Shown: positions 26,917 to 36,514 of the stretch, piece by piece | Layout of the letters: each line of letters opens with the position of its first letter | How positions within the stretch are numbered: position 1 is the first letter of the stretch | Origin: Anaerococcus vaginalis | Lineage (GTDB): Bacteria > Bacillota > Clostridia > Tissierellales > Peptoniphilaceae | NCBI RefSeq assembly: GCF_000307225.1 | Contig: NZ_HE978616.1 | Coordinates: 428,404 to 492,403, forward strand | Length of the DNA stretch: 64,000 nt | Direction: 5' to 3' | Program-made: the position numbers and the translations under genes | The notes under the pieces: generated by a model | The model's database searches: none | What the model was told of the DNA's origin: nothing | What the model saw: the letters and a program-made list of their open reading frames with translations, nothing else

Positions 26917-27289
26917 TGGAAATAGCCTCCTTTATCTCTTCTTCAAATACCTTTACAGCCTTTTCTTCAGCTGCTGCAATATGTGGTCTAGCAGATACTC
27001 TTCCTCCACCACGCTTTGCATGACCAAATTCGAGAAGGTGGGTAAGCTGATATTTGTTTTTTGAATGAACTACAAGCTCTAAACTGCTAGATGTTTCTCT
27101 CACAGTTTTCACAGTCCAGCTTTTCCCATATTTTCCTGTATCACTTGGAGCATTCGCACTGATTTCATCACGCACTGTCTTTCCGGCTTTTTGAACTGCC
27201 TTCTTCACATTTTCCGTTGTAACATCAGCATATTTTTCAAGTTCCTTCATCACTTCAGATGAAAGGCTATCAATTTTCACCTTGCTCAT
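26909..27289 (-). CDS. HK97 gp10-like head-tail protein
   Basis: 126 aa. NAPSDTGKYGKSWTVK and LEFGHAKRGGGRVSARPHI are the HK97-gp10 signature. Connects head and tail tube. Confidence 0.85.
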   Translation of the reverse strand: MSKVKIDSLSSEVMKELEKYADVTTENVKKAVQKAGKTVRDEISANAPSDTGKYGKSWTVKTVRETSSSLELVVHSKNKYQLTHLLEFGHAKRGGGRVSARPHIAAAEEKAVKVFEEEIKEAISNG

Positions 27290-27618
27290 CTCTCACACCT
27301 CTTACAATGAAGTTTTAGACTTTTCTTCCTATAATTCATGTGGTCAATTCCTTCAATTTCATAAATATCATTATGAAAAATAACTCTATAGCAGGTGGAA
27401 GATAAGACCGATACTTCCTTACTGTAGCGAATGGTAAAGTCAATCTTGCTTTCATCCCATATAGCACCACTACTTGTTTCTTCCTTTGGACTTTCACTGC
27501 TGATAGTTGCATGGCAAGAGTAGTATTTACTCCACACATTTTTATGGTTTCCTATTTTATCCACTTCAATTTTGCTTTTTTCTATAGTAATGCGTTCATT
27601 TAATAGTGAAACTTTCAT
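27286..27618 (-). CDS. Head-tail closure (adaptor) protein
   Basis: 110 aa; LNERITIEKSKIEVDKIGNHKNVW and YEIEGIDHMNYRKKSL fit the SPP1 gp16/HK97 head-tail joining family. Confidence 0.82.
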   Translation of the reverse strand: MKVSLLNERITIEKSKIEVDKIGNHKNVWSKYYSCHATISSESPKEETSSGAIWDESKIDFTIRYSKEVSVLSSTCYRVIFHNDIYEIEGIDHMNYRKKSLKLHCKRCER

Positions 27619-27896
27619 TAAAATTCCGCCTTTCTTACTCCAAATAACATGGATCTAAGTGTAATCGTTAGCTCATGATGGTCTGCCTCTTCCCTATGTT
27701 CATAAAGATAGGCGGCAGCATATAGCACTGCCACCTTGTATTCTTCAAAGTTCTCACAAATGATTTCTTCTTCCTCTTTTCTTGCTATAGAAAGACACAT
27801 TTTTTCAGAAGACTTTATAAGGGTGCTAATCAGATTATCATCTTCACTTGTATCCACCCTCAGATAGTTTTTCATTTCTTCAAGACTTACAACCAT
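27618..27896 (-). CDS. Head-tail connector (gp6-like)
   Basis: 92 aa from ATG 27896 (MVVSLEEMKNYLRVD); DEDNLI-type acid motif followed by helices, as in the gp6/DNA-packaging connector family. The start is supported by GGAGG about 8 nt upstream. Confidence 0.8.
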   Translation of the reverse strand: MVVSLEEMKNYLRVDTSEDDNLISTLIKSSEKMCLSIARKEEEEIICENFEEYKVAVLYAAAYLYEHREEADHHELTITLRSMLFGVRKAEF

Positions 27897-27914
27897 AACT
27901 AGCACCCCCCTCCT

Positions 27915-29108
27915 TTATTTTGCTTTAATAGTTAAAAGATGAACCGCCTCAGGAAGAATCAGTTTTCCATCCACTCTTTCCTTTGCAATAAAGCCTGTTG
28001 TATCTGTTTCAGCATAAAGCTCCGTAAGTTCCTGCATAGACCTTGTTCCTCTGTCTGCAATGTTGTAATAAGAAAAATCACCGAATGCAATGGCAGGTTT
28101 TCCCGCTTCTACAAGAGGTGCATACGCTGATGTAAAAATAGGATAACCAAGCAGTCTATCCGGCTCTCCTTCTTTAATGGAAGGCTGCCACATATAGTTT
28201 CCATTACCATCTTTAAGTTTTCTAATGATGGCAATGGTCTGGTCATTCATAATAAATTTAGCCTTTTGACGATATGGTCTTCCAAGTGCATACACAAGAC
28301 TGATAATATCATCAGATGAAATAGCTACTCCTGCTGTTGTTACATCACTGATTGCACCACCATCTTTATGGAAAATTCCAAGAGGCTTTTTCTTACCGTC
28401 TCCGTTTAGAAATGCATCTTCCTCGGCATTACCGATTGCCTTACCAAATTGCTCGATAATATAGCTTTCAAGCGGGAACATGCTGTCATAAAGAAGTTCA
28501 TTTGTAACCTTAACACCAACAGCAAGCTTAAATGCATCAATTGTAATCTGACCAAAAGTAGAATCAGAAAATGGAATTTTACCACCTTCTTCAACCCAAA
28601 GAGCGGCTGGCTTAGTAGCTGTTATTGTAATTCTATGAAGACCTGATGTTGTTATCTTAGTTCCTAAGGTTCTCATTATGTTATTTTCCGTTAATACATC
28701 AATCAGTCTCTTATCATATTCCTCCGGAACAAGATATCCTCCATCAGTGTCCACTCCTTCCTGCAAAAGGTTTGTAATCTGCTTAAAGTTACTTCTGATT
28801 GCCTTAAGCATATCCCTTCTGTATTCATCGGATGCTCTTCCCTTTTTCTCCGGATTATCATCCACTTTCATTGGCTTTGTAACAATTGCATTTGATGTAG
28901 GTCTAGATAATTCTTTATCCATCTCTTCAATCTTCTTAAGACGCTCAATCTCCATACTGTAGTTATGGACTTTCTTTTCCATTTCATCATAGCTTAAAGC
29001 ATCTTCTTCAGAAATAAGGCCGTCTTTATCTCTCTTACTTTCAAGAAAAGCCTTAGCACCTTCCCAAGCCTTATTACGTTTTTCAATCATTTCTAAAATC
29101 TTACTCAT
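27915..29108 (-). CDS. Major capsid protein, HK97 fold
   Basis: 397 aa. Helical scaffold-like N-terminus (about 1-110), then TDGGYLVPEEYDKRLIDVL and GDGKKKPLGIF, standard for HK97 capsids whose N-domain is removed by the adjacent protease. Confidence 0.93.
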   Translation of the reverse strand: MSKILEMIEKRNKAWEGAKAFLESKRDKDGLISEEDALSYDEMEKKVHNYSMEIERLKKIEEMDKELSRPTSNAIVTKPMKVDDNPEKKGRASDEYRRDMLKAIRSNFKQITNLLQEGVDTDGGYLVPEEYDKRLIDVLTENNIMRTLGTKITTSGLHRITITATKPAALWVEEGGKIPFSDSTFGQITIDAFKLAVGVKVTNELLYDSMFPLESYIIEQFGKAIGNAEEDAFLNGDGKKKPLGIFHKDGGAISDVTTAGVAISSDDIISLVYALGRPYRQKAKFIMNDQTIAIIRKLKDGNGNYMWQPSIKEGEPDRLLGYPIFTSAYAPLVEAGKPAIAFGDFSYYNIADRGTRSMQELTELYAETDTTGFIAKERVDGKLILPEAVHLLTIKAK

Positions 29109-29114
29109 AATTTT

Positions 29115-29855
29115 CTACCTCCAATTTTTCATTAAAAAAAGACGTTCCATTAAGGAATCCGCCTTTACATGAGTGTTATCTGTTTCTTTATTTTCTATTT
29201 TGCATTTAGCTGCTATTCTTTCCATCAGTGAATTTACAACCTGTGTCTTTGAATACATCATGGAAACTTGTGGTGCTTCTATGTCTGTAGTTTCACTTCT
29301 TTTTAAGATATCATCTGCAAATCCAAGCTCCACAGCTTTATTAGCATCCATCCAAGTTTCTTGATCCATTAAATGTGACAATTTCGTTCTAGACAACCCT
29401 GTCTTAATTTCATAAGCATTGATGATGGACTCTTTTACTTCATCTAGCATCGAGATTGCTTTTTCCATTTCTCCTTTATTTCCAAAAGCTATGGTCATAG
29501 GATTATGGATCATAAGCATTGATACCGGACTCATCATCACTTTTGTGCCTGCCATTGCAATAACCGATGCTGCACTTGCTGCTATCCCATCAATCTTTAC
29601 TGTGACATCTCCTTTATATTCCATCAGCATGTTATATATCTGGGCTGCTGCAATACAGTCACCTCCTGGAGAGTTAATCCAAACAGTAATGTTTCCATTA
29701 CCCTGATTTAACTCCTCTTTGAAAAGCTGTGGTGTCACATCATCGTCAAACCACGATTCTTCAGCTATCGTTCCATTAAGGAATAGGATGCGTTCTGTCG
29801 TTTCTGTTTCTCCTTGATTTACTACTTGATTCTTCCACTTCCAAAACTTCTTCAT
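29115..29855 (-). CDS. Head maturation protease, ClpP-type
   Basis: 246 aa from ATG 29855. ClpP fold with catalytic Ser in DGIAASAASVIAMAG and His in MLMIHNP. Cleaves the capsid scaffold domain. It overlaps the portal gene end by 80 bp; a longer frame upstream lies wholly inside portal and is not favoured. Confidence 0.9.
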   Translation of the reverse strand: MKKFWKWKNQVVNQGETETTERILFLNGTIAEESWFDDDVTPQLFKEELNQGNGNITVWINSPGGDCIAAAQIYNMLMEYKGDVTVKIDGIAASAASVIAMAGTKVMMSPVSMLMIHNPMTIAFGNKGEMEKAISMLDEVKESIINAYEIKTGLSRTKLSHLMDQETWMDANKAVELGFADDILKRSETTDIEAPQVSMMYSKTQVVNSLMERIAAKCKIENKETDNTHVKADSLMERLFLMKNWR

Positions 29856-31101
29856 TCGGTTCTTCCTCCTTTCCATCTTCACCTGCAAATGCTCCTGCCC
29901 TTTTAAGCGGGAGCATATTTCCATTTATGAGATATAGGTCACCTCCATCTTCACTTGGAATACGGTCTAGGTTTTCTAATTCCCTAATATCGTTCGCTGA
30001 CATCCATCCATTTTGTCTGCCGATAGCATAGCCATTCATTCTTGATTGGTAATCACCACGAAGGAGTCCGTCCACATTGAATTTGACATAGTACTTTTTC
30101 TTTTCCTCCTCAGTAAACAGCCTTCTTACAATGGACTGCTCCCACCTTGCCACCCAAGGATCAAGCGTATACTTCACAAACTCAAGCGACTGCTGCTCAA
30201 TATTAGAAAAGCTCGACTTCTCAAGGTCACCTACCATATGTGGTGGAACTCTAAAGATTCGAGCTATCTCATTGATTTGAAATTTTCTTGTTTCTAAAAA
30301 CTGTGCTTCATTTGGAGATATTGAAATCGGTGTGTACTTCATTCCTTCTTCCAAAATCGCTATCTTATGACTGTTACTACCAGAGAACCCTTTTGACCAG
30401 CTTTCCCTCATAGCCTCAGGATCCTTTACTGTTCCCGGATACTCCAAAATACCACTTGGAGTTGCACCATTAGCAAAGAACTTAGCTCCATATTCTTCCG
30501 TTGCGATTGCCATACCTATGGCATTTTTAGCCATAGCAATTGGTGAATAGCCAACAAGTCCATCAAAGCCAAGTCCAGGAATATGAAGAACATCTGACTG
30601 ATTTAACTTCACTCTTCCTTGTTTTTCTGTTCCTGCATCAGAATCACTGACAAAATATTCATAGTAAATTTGACCTTTATCATCTCTATCTACCTTCATC
30701 CTGTCTGGCATAAGCGGATAAAGTCCTAAGACTTCACTCTTACCATTTCTGATAATTTGAGCATAGGCATTACCCCAAAGAAGTAAATGTGTCATCATGG
30801 TTTCTCTAAAAATAAAACTTGTCATTTCAGAATTTGGTTCATCATGAAGAACTTTATATAAAGGATGATTTATTGCTTTTTCTGTTCCTGTATCGATTCT
30901 TTCATACACATGAAGTGGCAAACTCGCTACTGCCTCTGATAATATCCTTACGCAGCTATATACTGCAGTCATCTGCATAGCTGAGCGTTCGTTTACTCTT
31001 CTTCCAGATGATGAACCACCCATCAAAAAGCTATATGAACTACCATTTGTTCTATTACTAGGCTTATCTCTACTCTTGAATAAACCGCTTAGTATTCCCA
31101 T
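29776..31101 (-). CDS. Portal protein
   Basis: 441 aa, HK97-type portal: SAMQMTAVYSCVRILSEAVA, NAYAQIIRNG and VPPHMVGDLEKSSFSNIE. Forms the ring through which DNA enters the head. The Glu/Ser-rich C-terminus overlaps the protease gene. Confidence 0.93.
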   Translation of the reverse strand: MGILSGLFKSRDKPSNRTNGSSYSFLMGGSSSGRRVNERSAMQMTAVYSCVRILSEAVASLPLHVYERIDTGTEKAINHPLYKVLHDEPNSEMTSFIFRETMMTHLLLWGNAYAQIIRNGKSEVLGLYPLMPDRMKVDRDDKGQIYYEYFVSDSDAGTEKQGRVKLNQSDVLHIPGLGFDGLVGYSPIAMAKNAIGMAIATEEYGAKFFANGATPSGILEYPGTVKDPEAMRESWSKGFSGSNSHKIAILEEGMKYTPISISPNEAQFLETRKFQINEIARIFRVPPHMVGDLEKSSFSNIEQQSLEFVKYTLDPWVARWEQSIVRRLFTEEEKKKYYVKFNVDGLLRGDYQSRMNGYAIGRQNGWMSANDIRELENLDRIPSEDGGDLYLINGNMLPLKRAGAFAGEDGKEEEPNEEVLEVEESSSKSRRNRNDRTHPIP

Positions 31102-31167
31102 TTACTTTCCTCCTAATTTTCTGTATGAAAAAAACACCTCCTAAGAGATGCTCTTAATAATAAATTT

Positions 31168-31377
31168 TTAACTATATACCGGCTCTACTGTTTCTTTCAA
31201 AAGACAAATATCTAGTCCAATCTTCATGGCCTCGTAAACATCTGTCATTGTGCCTCCAAGGTTAAGAACCTCATTTTGAATATCTTCTTTTGTCCATCCT
31301 TTTGAACCATCATTTTCTCTTGCAAACTTATCCATGACTTTTTTAACTACAAGTTCTAATACCTCTTTTTCTAACAT
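31168..31377 (-). CDS. Small phage protein between terminase and portal
   Basis: 69 aa, starting MLEKEVLELVVKKVMDKFA. ATG after AGGAGGG. No domain recognised; 31378-31502 shows no further gene. Confidence 0.6.
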   Translation of the reverse strand: MLEKEVLELVVKKVMDKFARENDGSKGWTKEDIQNEVLNLGGTMTDVYEAMKIGLDICLLKETVEPVYS

Positions 31378-31502
31378 TATATTTCCCTCCTTTAATCCGT
31401 TTTAGTTGGTTTGTATAGGTTAAACGAAGTTGAATATGAGTACAACCCACTTGTAAGAAATAGGGATTTAAATGTAAGAATTAAGTATTTTAATGTTGTT
31501 TT

Positions 31503-33095
31503 TTAAATGAACAAAATACCCCTGCCATCATATACACTTTCTGTATTTTGATTTCCACATCTAATTGCTCTATCAAGGCCCATGATAGTAGCAATAGCTC
31601 CATCAATCTTTTCTGTTGACTTTTCCTTATCTGCTTTTATATTTCCAGCAGGATCGGTTCTAATAAAAATATTATCCATCATCCATCTAAGAACCGGATT
31701 TCCACCGTGAGCAAGCTTTTGTTCCAGTGTTAATTTCATAAGTTCCTTAGTAGGTGGACTCATATCCTTAAAACCTTGTCCAAAAGGAACTACAGTAAAG
31801 CCCATATTTTCTAGGTTTTGTACCATCTGAACAGCACCCCACCTATCGAAGGCAATTTCTCTAATGTTGAACCTTTCTCCTAGCTTTTCTATGAATTTTT
31901 CAATATATCCATAGTGAACAACATTACCTTCTGTTGTCTGAATGTATCCTTGTCTTTCCCAAACATCATAAGGTACATGGTCACGTTTTACTCTTAAACC
32001 CAGCGTATCTTCAGGTAGCCAAAAGAAAGGCATAATGCAAAATTTATCGTCTTCATCTATTGGAGGAAACACTAAAACAAAGGCTGTAATATCCGTTGTA
32101 GATGAAAGGTCAAGGCCTCCGTAGCATACTCTGCCTTCAAGTTCATCTTCATCTACTGCAAAGGAACAAGCATCCCATTTTTCCATTGGCATCCATCTAA
32201 TTGCTTGTTTTACCCATTGGTTAAGTCTTAATTGTCTGAAGGAGTTTTCTTCTCCCGGATTTTGCTTTGCTGATTCACAGGCAGCCTTTACTTTATCAAT
32301 TCCAACCGTCACCCCAAGAGATGGATTTGCTTTCTTCCATACTTTTGGATCTGTCCAGTCATCTTCTTCATCAGCACCATAAATCACTGGATAAAAAGTG
32401 GAATCTATTTTTCTTCCTTCTAAAATATCCTTAGCCTTTTGATGCGTTTCATAGCAGATAGAATGTGTGTCTGTACCTGCTGTTGTTATAAGAAAATATA
32501 AAGGCTGAGTTCTAGCATCACCTGAACCTTTAGTCATAACATCAAAGAGTTTTCTGTTTGGCTGGGTATGAAGTTCATCAAAGACTACACCATGAATGTT
32601 AAACCCATGCTTGGAGTAGGCTTCCGCTGATAATACTTGATAGAAAGAATTTGTTGGCTTATAGATAATTCTTTTTTGTGATGCCAGTATCTTAACTCTA
32701 CGGTTAAGTGCAGGACACATCCTTACCATATCTGCTGCAACATCAAACACTATAGTTGCCTGCTGTCTATCAGCAGCACATCCATATACCTCAGCTCTTT
32801 CTTCATTATCACCACAGCAAAGAAGTAAGGCAACAGCTGCTGCAAGTTCACTCTTTCCCATCTTCTTTGGGATTTCAATGTAGGCTGTATTAAACTGCCT
32901 ATATCCATTTGGTTTAATCACTCCAAATAAATCTCTTATGATTTGCTCTTGCCAAGGAAGTAACTTAAATGGCTTACCAGCCCAGGTGCCTTTGGTGTGG
33001 CTTAGGCATTCAATGAAATTTACAGCATAATCTGCATGATCCCTGCTATAGATAGAATCTTTTAATTTAAATTTTGTAGTCTTGTATTTTGCCAT
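31503..33095 (-). CDS. terL: Terminase large subunit
   Basis: 530 aa from ATG 33095 (after AAGGGGTGAG). ATPase with Walker A PKKMGKSELAA and Walker B VVFDELHT; nuclease with GLDLSSTTDITA and FDRWGAVQM. HK97/P27-type packaging motor. Unusually its small subunit is about 5.5 kb upstream, separated by MTase and SAM synthetase genes. Confidence 0.93.
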   Translation of the reverse strand: MAKYKTTKFKLKDSIYSRDHADYAVNFIECLSHTKGTWAGKPFKLLPWQEQIIRDLFGVIKPNGYRQFNTAYIEIPKKMGKSELAAAVALLLCCGDNEERAEVYGCAADRQQATIVFDVAADMVRMCPALNRRVKILASQKRIIYKPTNSFYQVLSAEAYSKHGFNIHGVVFDELHTQPNRKLFDVMTKGSGDARTQPLYFLITTAGTDTHSICYETHQKAKDILEGRKIDSTFYPVIYGADEEDDWTDPKVWKKANPSLGVTVGIDKVKAACESAKQNPGEENSFRQLRLNQWVKQAIRWMPMEKWDACSFAVDEDELEGRVCYGGLDLSSTTDITAFVLVFPPIDEDDKFCIMPFFWLPEDTLGLRVKRDHVPYDVWERQGYIQTTEGNVVHYGYIEKFIEKLGERFNIREIAFDRWGAVQMVQNLENMGFTVVPFGQGFKDMSPPTKELMKLTLEQKLAHGGNPVLRWMMDNIFIRTDPAGNIKADKEKSTEKIDGAIATIMGLDRAIRCGNQNTESVYDGRGILFI

Positions 33096-33181
33096 CAACT
33101 CACCCCTTTTAGACATAAATAATACAGCCCTTTGGCTGCTACTACGAGAAACAGAGCCTAGGCTCTGAAAATCTTTTATTG

Positions 33182-33460
33182 TTAGTTTTGTTTTAATGCC
33201 CACTCAATTGCGTGACCATCATCTTTGAATCGTTCTTCGCTTACTTCCCTTAGTCCAATAAAACCTTCACATGAATGGTCATCATCTAGAAATTCATGAA
33301 CTGCTGCAAAGTAGCAATTACCATCTGGGTGATAGTAGTGTCCTACAAGAATCACCCTATCTCCAAAGGTTATGACCCTACCCCATCTAGTTTCTAAATC
33401 TTCCGGTGTTGCCTGTGTTGGTATCTTGTACTTGTTAGCTAAATCTATCATTTTGCTCAT
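33182..33460 (-). CDS. Hypothetical phage protein
   Basis: 92 aa. Compact, with aromatic and acidic residues (GDRVILVGHYYHPDGNC, CEGFIGLREVSEERF). No family recognised; it sits at the 3' end of a small accessory gene string before terL. Confidence 0.6.
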   Translation of the reverse strand: MSKMIDLANKYKIPTQATPEDLETRWGRVITFGDRVILVGHYYHPDGNCYFAAVHEFLDDDHSCEGFIGLREVSEERFKDDGHAIEWALKQN

Positions 33461-33461
33461 C

Positions 33462-33707
33462 TTATTTCCCCTCCAATTCTAAGAATTCATCGTAGGTGAT
33501 AAGACCTGCATCGTAGAGTTCAAAGTTTTCGTTTCCTTTATAGAATTCTCTTTCTTTTTCTTCTCTTGCTTTGGCTCTTTTTAGGTATTCGTTCCAGCCA
33601 ATCTTGCCTTCGTCATAAAGTTTTCTTTCAGGCTCTCTTTTATAAAATGCTGCTTTCTTATCATTTAGTTTTTTTGTCGCTTCCTTAAAAATTTCTTGCT
33701 TTGTCAT
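33462..33707 (-). CDS. Hypothetical phage protein, charged
   Basis: 81 aa with repeated K/E-rich motifs ending in LYDxGxI.YDEFLE (two related halves: KLYDEGKIGWNEYLKR and ELYDAGLITYDEFLEL), probably a helical duplication. Preceded by the promoter-like repeat at 33727-33770. Confidence 0.6.
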   Translation of the reverse strand: MTKQEIFKEATKKLNDKKAAFYKREPERKLYDEGKIGWNEYLKRAKAREEKEREFYKGNENFELYDAGLITYDEFLELEGK

Positions 33708-33726
33708 GTGCGTTTCTCCTTTGTTT

Positions 33727-33770
33727 TTGGTATGTGTATATTCCCGTAATTTGAAGGATATATCAAGTCA
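33727..33770 (-). promoter_or_regulatory. Promoter-like repeat, copy 1
   Basis: Shares TTGGTATGTGTATATTCCCG (plus-strand reading) and TATCAAGT with 34866-34909. On the minus strand this is TTGATA, 18 nt, then AATATACACATACC, ending just before a ribosome binding site. A likely phage promoter used twice. Confidence 0.55.
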
Positions 33771-33813
33771 TTTTTAAAGAAATATGTGCTTTATTTTCAT
33801 AATAATAGTAGTT

Positions 33814-33987
33814 TTATTTGCCGTATAGAATGAAATCAACATAGGCTTTTCTATCCGTTTCAAGAAAATCTACAAGTTCATAAAAATCCATTTCATAAGC
33901 GATTCTTTGAACTACTCTTATATCAAACATATTAGTAATCCCTGTTTTTCTAATAGCAAGTATCTGTTCCTTTATCTTATCGTTCAT
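33814..33987 (-). CDS. DUF5049-like small protein
   Basis: 57 aa from ATG 33987 after GGAGG (MNDKIKEQILAIRKTG). AIRKTGITNMFDIRVVQRIA matches the small DUF5049 proteins of Clostridiales phages. Function unknown. Confidence 0.7.
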   Translation of the reverse strand: MNDKIKEQILAIRKTGITNMFDIRVVQRIAYEMDFYELVDFLETDRKAYVDFILYGK

Positions 33988-34207
33988 CTGAAACCCTCCT
34001 GCAGAAATCTTCACCATAAGCTACACTTAGGCTACTTCCGTTATCCCAAGAAACCATAATAGAGCCAATATCATCAACACCTCTTACTGTTCCTGCTGTA
34101 CCAATAGGCGGTGCCTGAATATCCTCCATAAAGACAAGCTCTACTCTAGTTCCAACTGGATACTTTTTTCTTAATTCTTCAACAACCTCTTTATTTGGAA
34201 ATCTCAT
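33977..34207 (-). CDS. DUF4314-like protein
   Basis: 76 aa from ATG 34207 after GGAGG. GTRVELVFMEDIQAPPIG and GTVRGVDDIGSIMVSWDNG are typical of DUF4314, an SH3-like small phage protein. Overlaps both neighbours. Confidence 0.75.
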   Translation of the reverse strand: MRFPNKEVVEELRKKYPVGTRVELVFMEDIQAPPIGTAGTVRGVDDIGSIMVSWDNGSSLSVAYGEDFCRRVSDER

Positions 34208-34847
34208 CTTCATGACCTCCATTTCTAAATGCTGATGATCCTGAAAGCTTTTCAAGAAGTATTTTTCTATCTTTCTTAAATTCATCTCCGATAAAGCCTA
34301 GTCTTAAAAGAAAACATCTAAAGGCATACTTTTCATTGACTACTTCTTTGGAAGAATCGTTGATGCGTTTGGCATCCATACTCATCTTACAAAGTGCAGC
34401 AATAAATTTTGTATATGTCATTATATGTTCGTTATCGATATTTTCAGACCAAGGAAAACTTATTTTTTCTTCATCTTCCTCTATCTCAAGGCTTGTAATT
34501 CCTAGTGCCTTTTTGATTAAATCGCCCTTATTTTCAAAGATTTTCTCTAGCTTGGATAAATCCACCTTCTCTCTTGGAATTGCCACTGTAAGCCCCTGTG
34601 TGGCCACTGGCTCCCTTTTAATCTCTTCTTTAGGTACAAAGCCGTCACCGATAAGATTGTGAACTAACCTTTCAAGTGCGAAATCATCTTCACATAAAAC
34701 CGTTCCCGTCTTATCAATTGTAAAGATTCCAACCTCATAAGCTGTACTTGGCATTCCTAAATACTTGGATTTTTCATTTGTGATTCTTTCAATCCCTTTG
34801 ACAAGCTCTTTTCTCTCTTTACCTGTAACATTAAATTTTACTTGCAC
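34191..34847 (-). CDS. Phage protein of unknown function, 218 aa
   Basis: N-terminus (VKFNVTGKERKELVKGI) resembles phage proteins sometimes labelled virulence-related; no catalytic motif is visible. It has the second copy of the promoter-like repeat directly upstream and may use GTG/ATG near 34847. Confidence 0.6.
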   Translation of the reverse strand: MQVKFNVTGKERKELVKGIERITNEKSKYLGMPSTAYEVGIFTIDKTGTVLCEDDFALERLVHNLIGDGFVPKEEIKREPVATQGLTVAIPREKVDLSKLEKIFENKGDLIKKALGITSLEIEEDEEKISFPWSENIDNEHIMTYTKFIAALCKMSMDAKRINDSSKEVVNEKYAFRCFLLRLGFIGDEFKKDRKILLEKLSGSSAFRNGGHEDEISK

Positions 34848-34864
34848 TTGTTTTTCCTCCTTTA

Positions 34865-34909
34865 GTTTTGGTATGTGTATATTCCCGTACTATCAGAGAT
34901 TTATCAAGT
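34865..34909 (-). promoter_or_regulatory. Promoter-like repeat, copy 2
   Basis: Same conserved block as 33727-33770; the middle 10 bases differ while both ends are kept, which points to two protein-contact sites (-35 and -10 style). Confidence 0.55.
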
Positions 34910-34921
34910 TATATCTGTGCA

Positions 34922-36514
34922 TTACTTAAAATAAAAGTGCTTAATTCCTGCAAGTACAAAACATACATTAGGAAGTGCCACGCCATTTCCCCACATCTTA
35001 TATTCAGCTGAATCTGTATGAGGACTAGCAAGCCACTTTCTTATCTGTTTTTCACTTCTAGGCTTAGTAGCTTTCGTCACAACTTTCCTATAGGTTTCAA
35101 AGACTTCAGTCCAAAATATCAATTCTCCCTCTGTGGGATTGATAGTTTCTAAATCATCACACCAACCATCTGGGAAACCTTGAAGTCTTCCGCATTCCTT
35201 TGGAGTTAGTCTTCTAACAATATATCTTTGACCCGCCACGTCATTTACAACAGGTGGATCTTTATAGTCACTTGCAACTAAAGTATTAGCTAGATTTTCT
35301 ACCGCCTCAGTATGATGGGAGTTTTTGCTGGTTGAATAGATTTCCTTTTCAACGATGAGTTTGCCTTGACCTGCCATCTCACTATGAACACCCTTTGGCC
35401 CATCCATCGCACAAAGTGTACCTGCTGTTTTGTCACAGTAGACAATGGCAAGTCCGCCTTGATTGGCTTCCGGTGAGTTTTGACCCGTGTTAATGGTTCT
35501 TGCCACATCAGTTTCATAAACATTAGCTCTATGATTTTTGGTGTTTTCTGATGTAATACGGACATCAAAGGTTCTGGTACTATCCTCAACTACAAAAGGC
35601 TGGTTGTTTCCACCAGTTCCAAGGCTTGCTCCTATAGTATTACTCACAGCAAGAGGTCCTTTAAATCTAGAGTCCTGTCCATGATTTTCAAATACCAATG
35701 GTGGATGATTCCCTACGCTTGCGGTGATTGTTCCACTCTTATTTTTATGAACATCCATCCTCTGACCCCCTTGGTCATTTAAGCATAGATTTGTGACTGA
35801 ACTTCTAATGCTACCTTTAGAACCTGTGGCAGTTCTTTGCCACGGGCTTTTGCTCTTTTCAAGATGCCAAGGCATGCCCTCGGACTCAAATAATATTTTT
35901 CCGGCACTTCTTCCATTAAAATCGCAGACAAGATAGATGCGTCTTCTTCTTTGGGGAACTCCCCAGTACTGAGCATCAAATACCCTCCATGCGAGTGAGA
36001 AATCTTCTGCCATGATAAGACCTGCGTTTTGCCATTTCTTAGGTCTAGCCTCATCAATTTTATGTCCTTTGATCCCACAGATTTCTTTGAGGACTGAAAA
36101 GAAGTCCTCTCCTTTGTTTGAGGAGAATGCACCTGGCACATTTTCCCAAACGATATATCTTGGTTTTTCTCCATGCGTTTCCTCCCTCATTTCTTTAATA
36201 ATTCTAATTGCCTCATAAAATAAATTAGAGCGAGAACCACTTAGCCCCGCTCTTTTACCTGCTATAGACATATCTTGGCATGGGCTGCCAAAAGTGATAA
36301 TGTCCACAGGTTCTATTTCATTTCCTTTAATACCAGATATATCTCCTAAATGTTTTACATCCGGCATTCTTCTAGTTGTTACTCTAATTGGAAAAGGCTC
36401 AATTTCTGAACAACTAATAGGCTTTATACCTACAAGTTTTGCTCCTAAACAAAATCCTCCTGAACCATCAAATAGAGAACAAAGTGTTAGAGGTTTATTT
36501 TGTTTTTTCTCCAT
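34922..36514 (-). CDS. DNA (cytosine-5) methyltransferase
   Basis: 530 aa with motif I LFDGSGGFCLGA, motif IV GSPCQDMS (catalytic Cys), motif VI ENVPGA, motif VIII PQRRRRIYL, and motifs IX-X CGRLQGFPDGW and MWGNGVALPN. The long target-recognition region (about 225-400) is low in known motifs. Uses SAM, possibly from the mini SAM synthetase upstream. Overlaps the previous methyltransferase by 20 bp. No partner nuclease adjoins, so self-protection is the likely role. Confidence 0.9.
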   Translation of the reverse strand: MEKKQNKPLTLCSLFDGSGGFCLGAKLVGIKPISCSEIEPFPIRVTTRRMPDVKHLGDISGIKGNEIEPVDIITFGSPCQDMSIAGKRAGLSGSRSNLFYEAIRIIKEMREETHGEKPRYIVWENVPGAFSSNKGEDFFSVLKEICGIKGHKIDEARPKKWQNAGLIMAEDFSLAWRVFDAQYWGVPQRRRRIYLVCDFNGRSAGKILFESEGMPWHLEKSKSPWQRTATGSKGSIRSSVTNLCLNDQGGQRMDVHKNKSGTITASVGNHPPLVFENHGQDSRFKGPLAVSNTIGASLGTGGNNQPFVVEDSTRTFDVRITSENTKNHRANVYETDVARTINTGQNSPEANQGGLAIVYCDKTAGTLCAMDGPKGVHSEMAGQGKLIVEKEIYSTSKNSHHTEAVENLANTLVASDYKDPPVVNDVAGQRYIVRRLTPKECGRLQGFPDGWCDDLETINPTEGELIFWTEVFETYRKVVTKATKPRSEKQIRKWLASPHTDSAEYKMWGNGVALPNVCFVLAGIKHFYFK

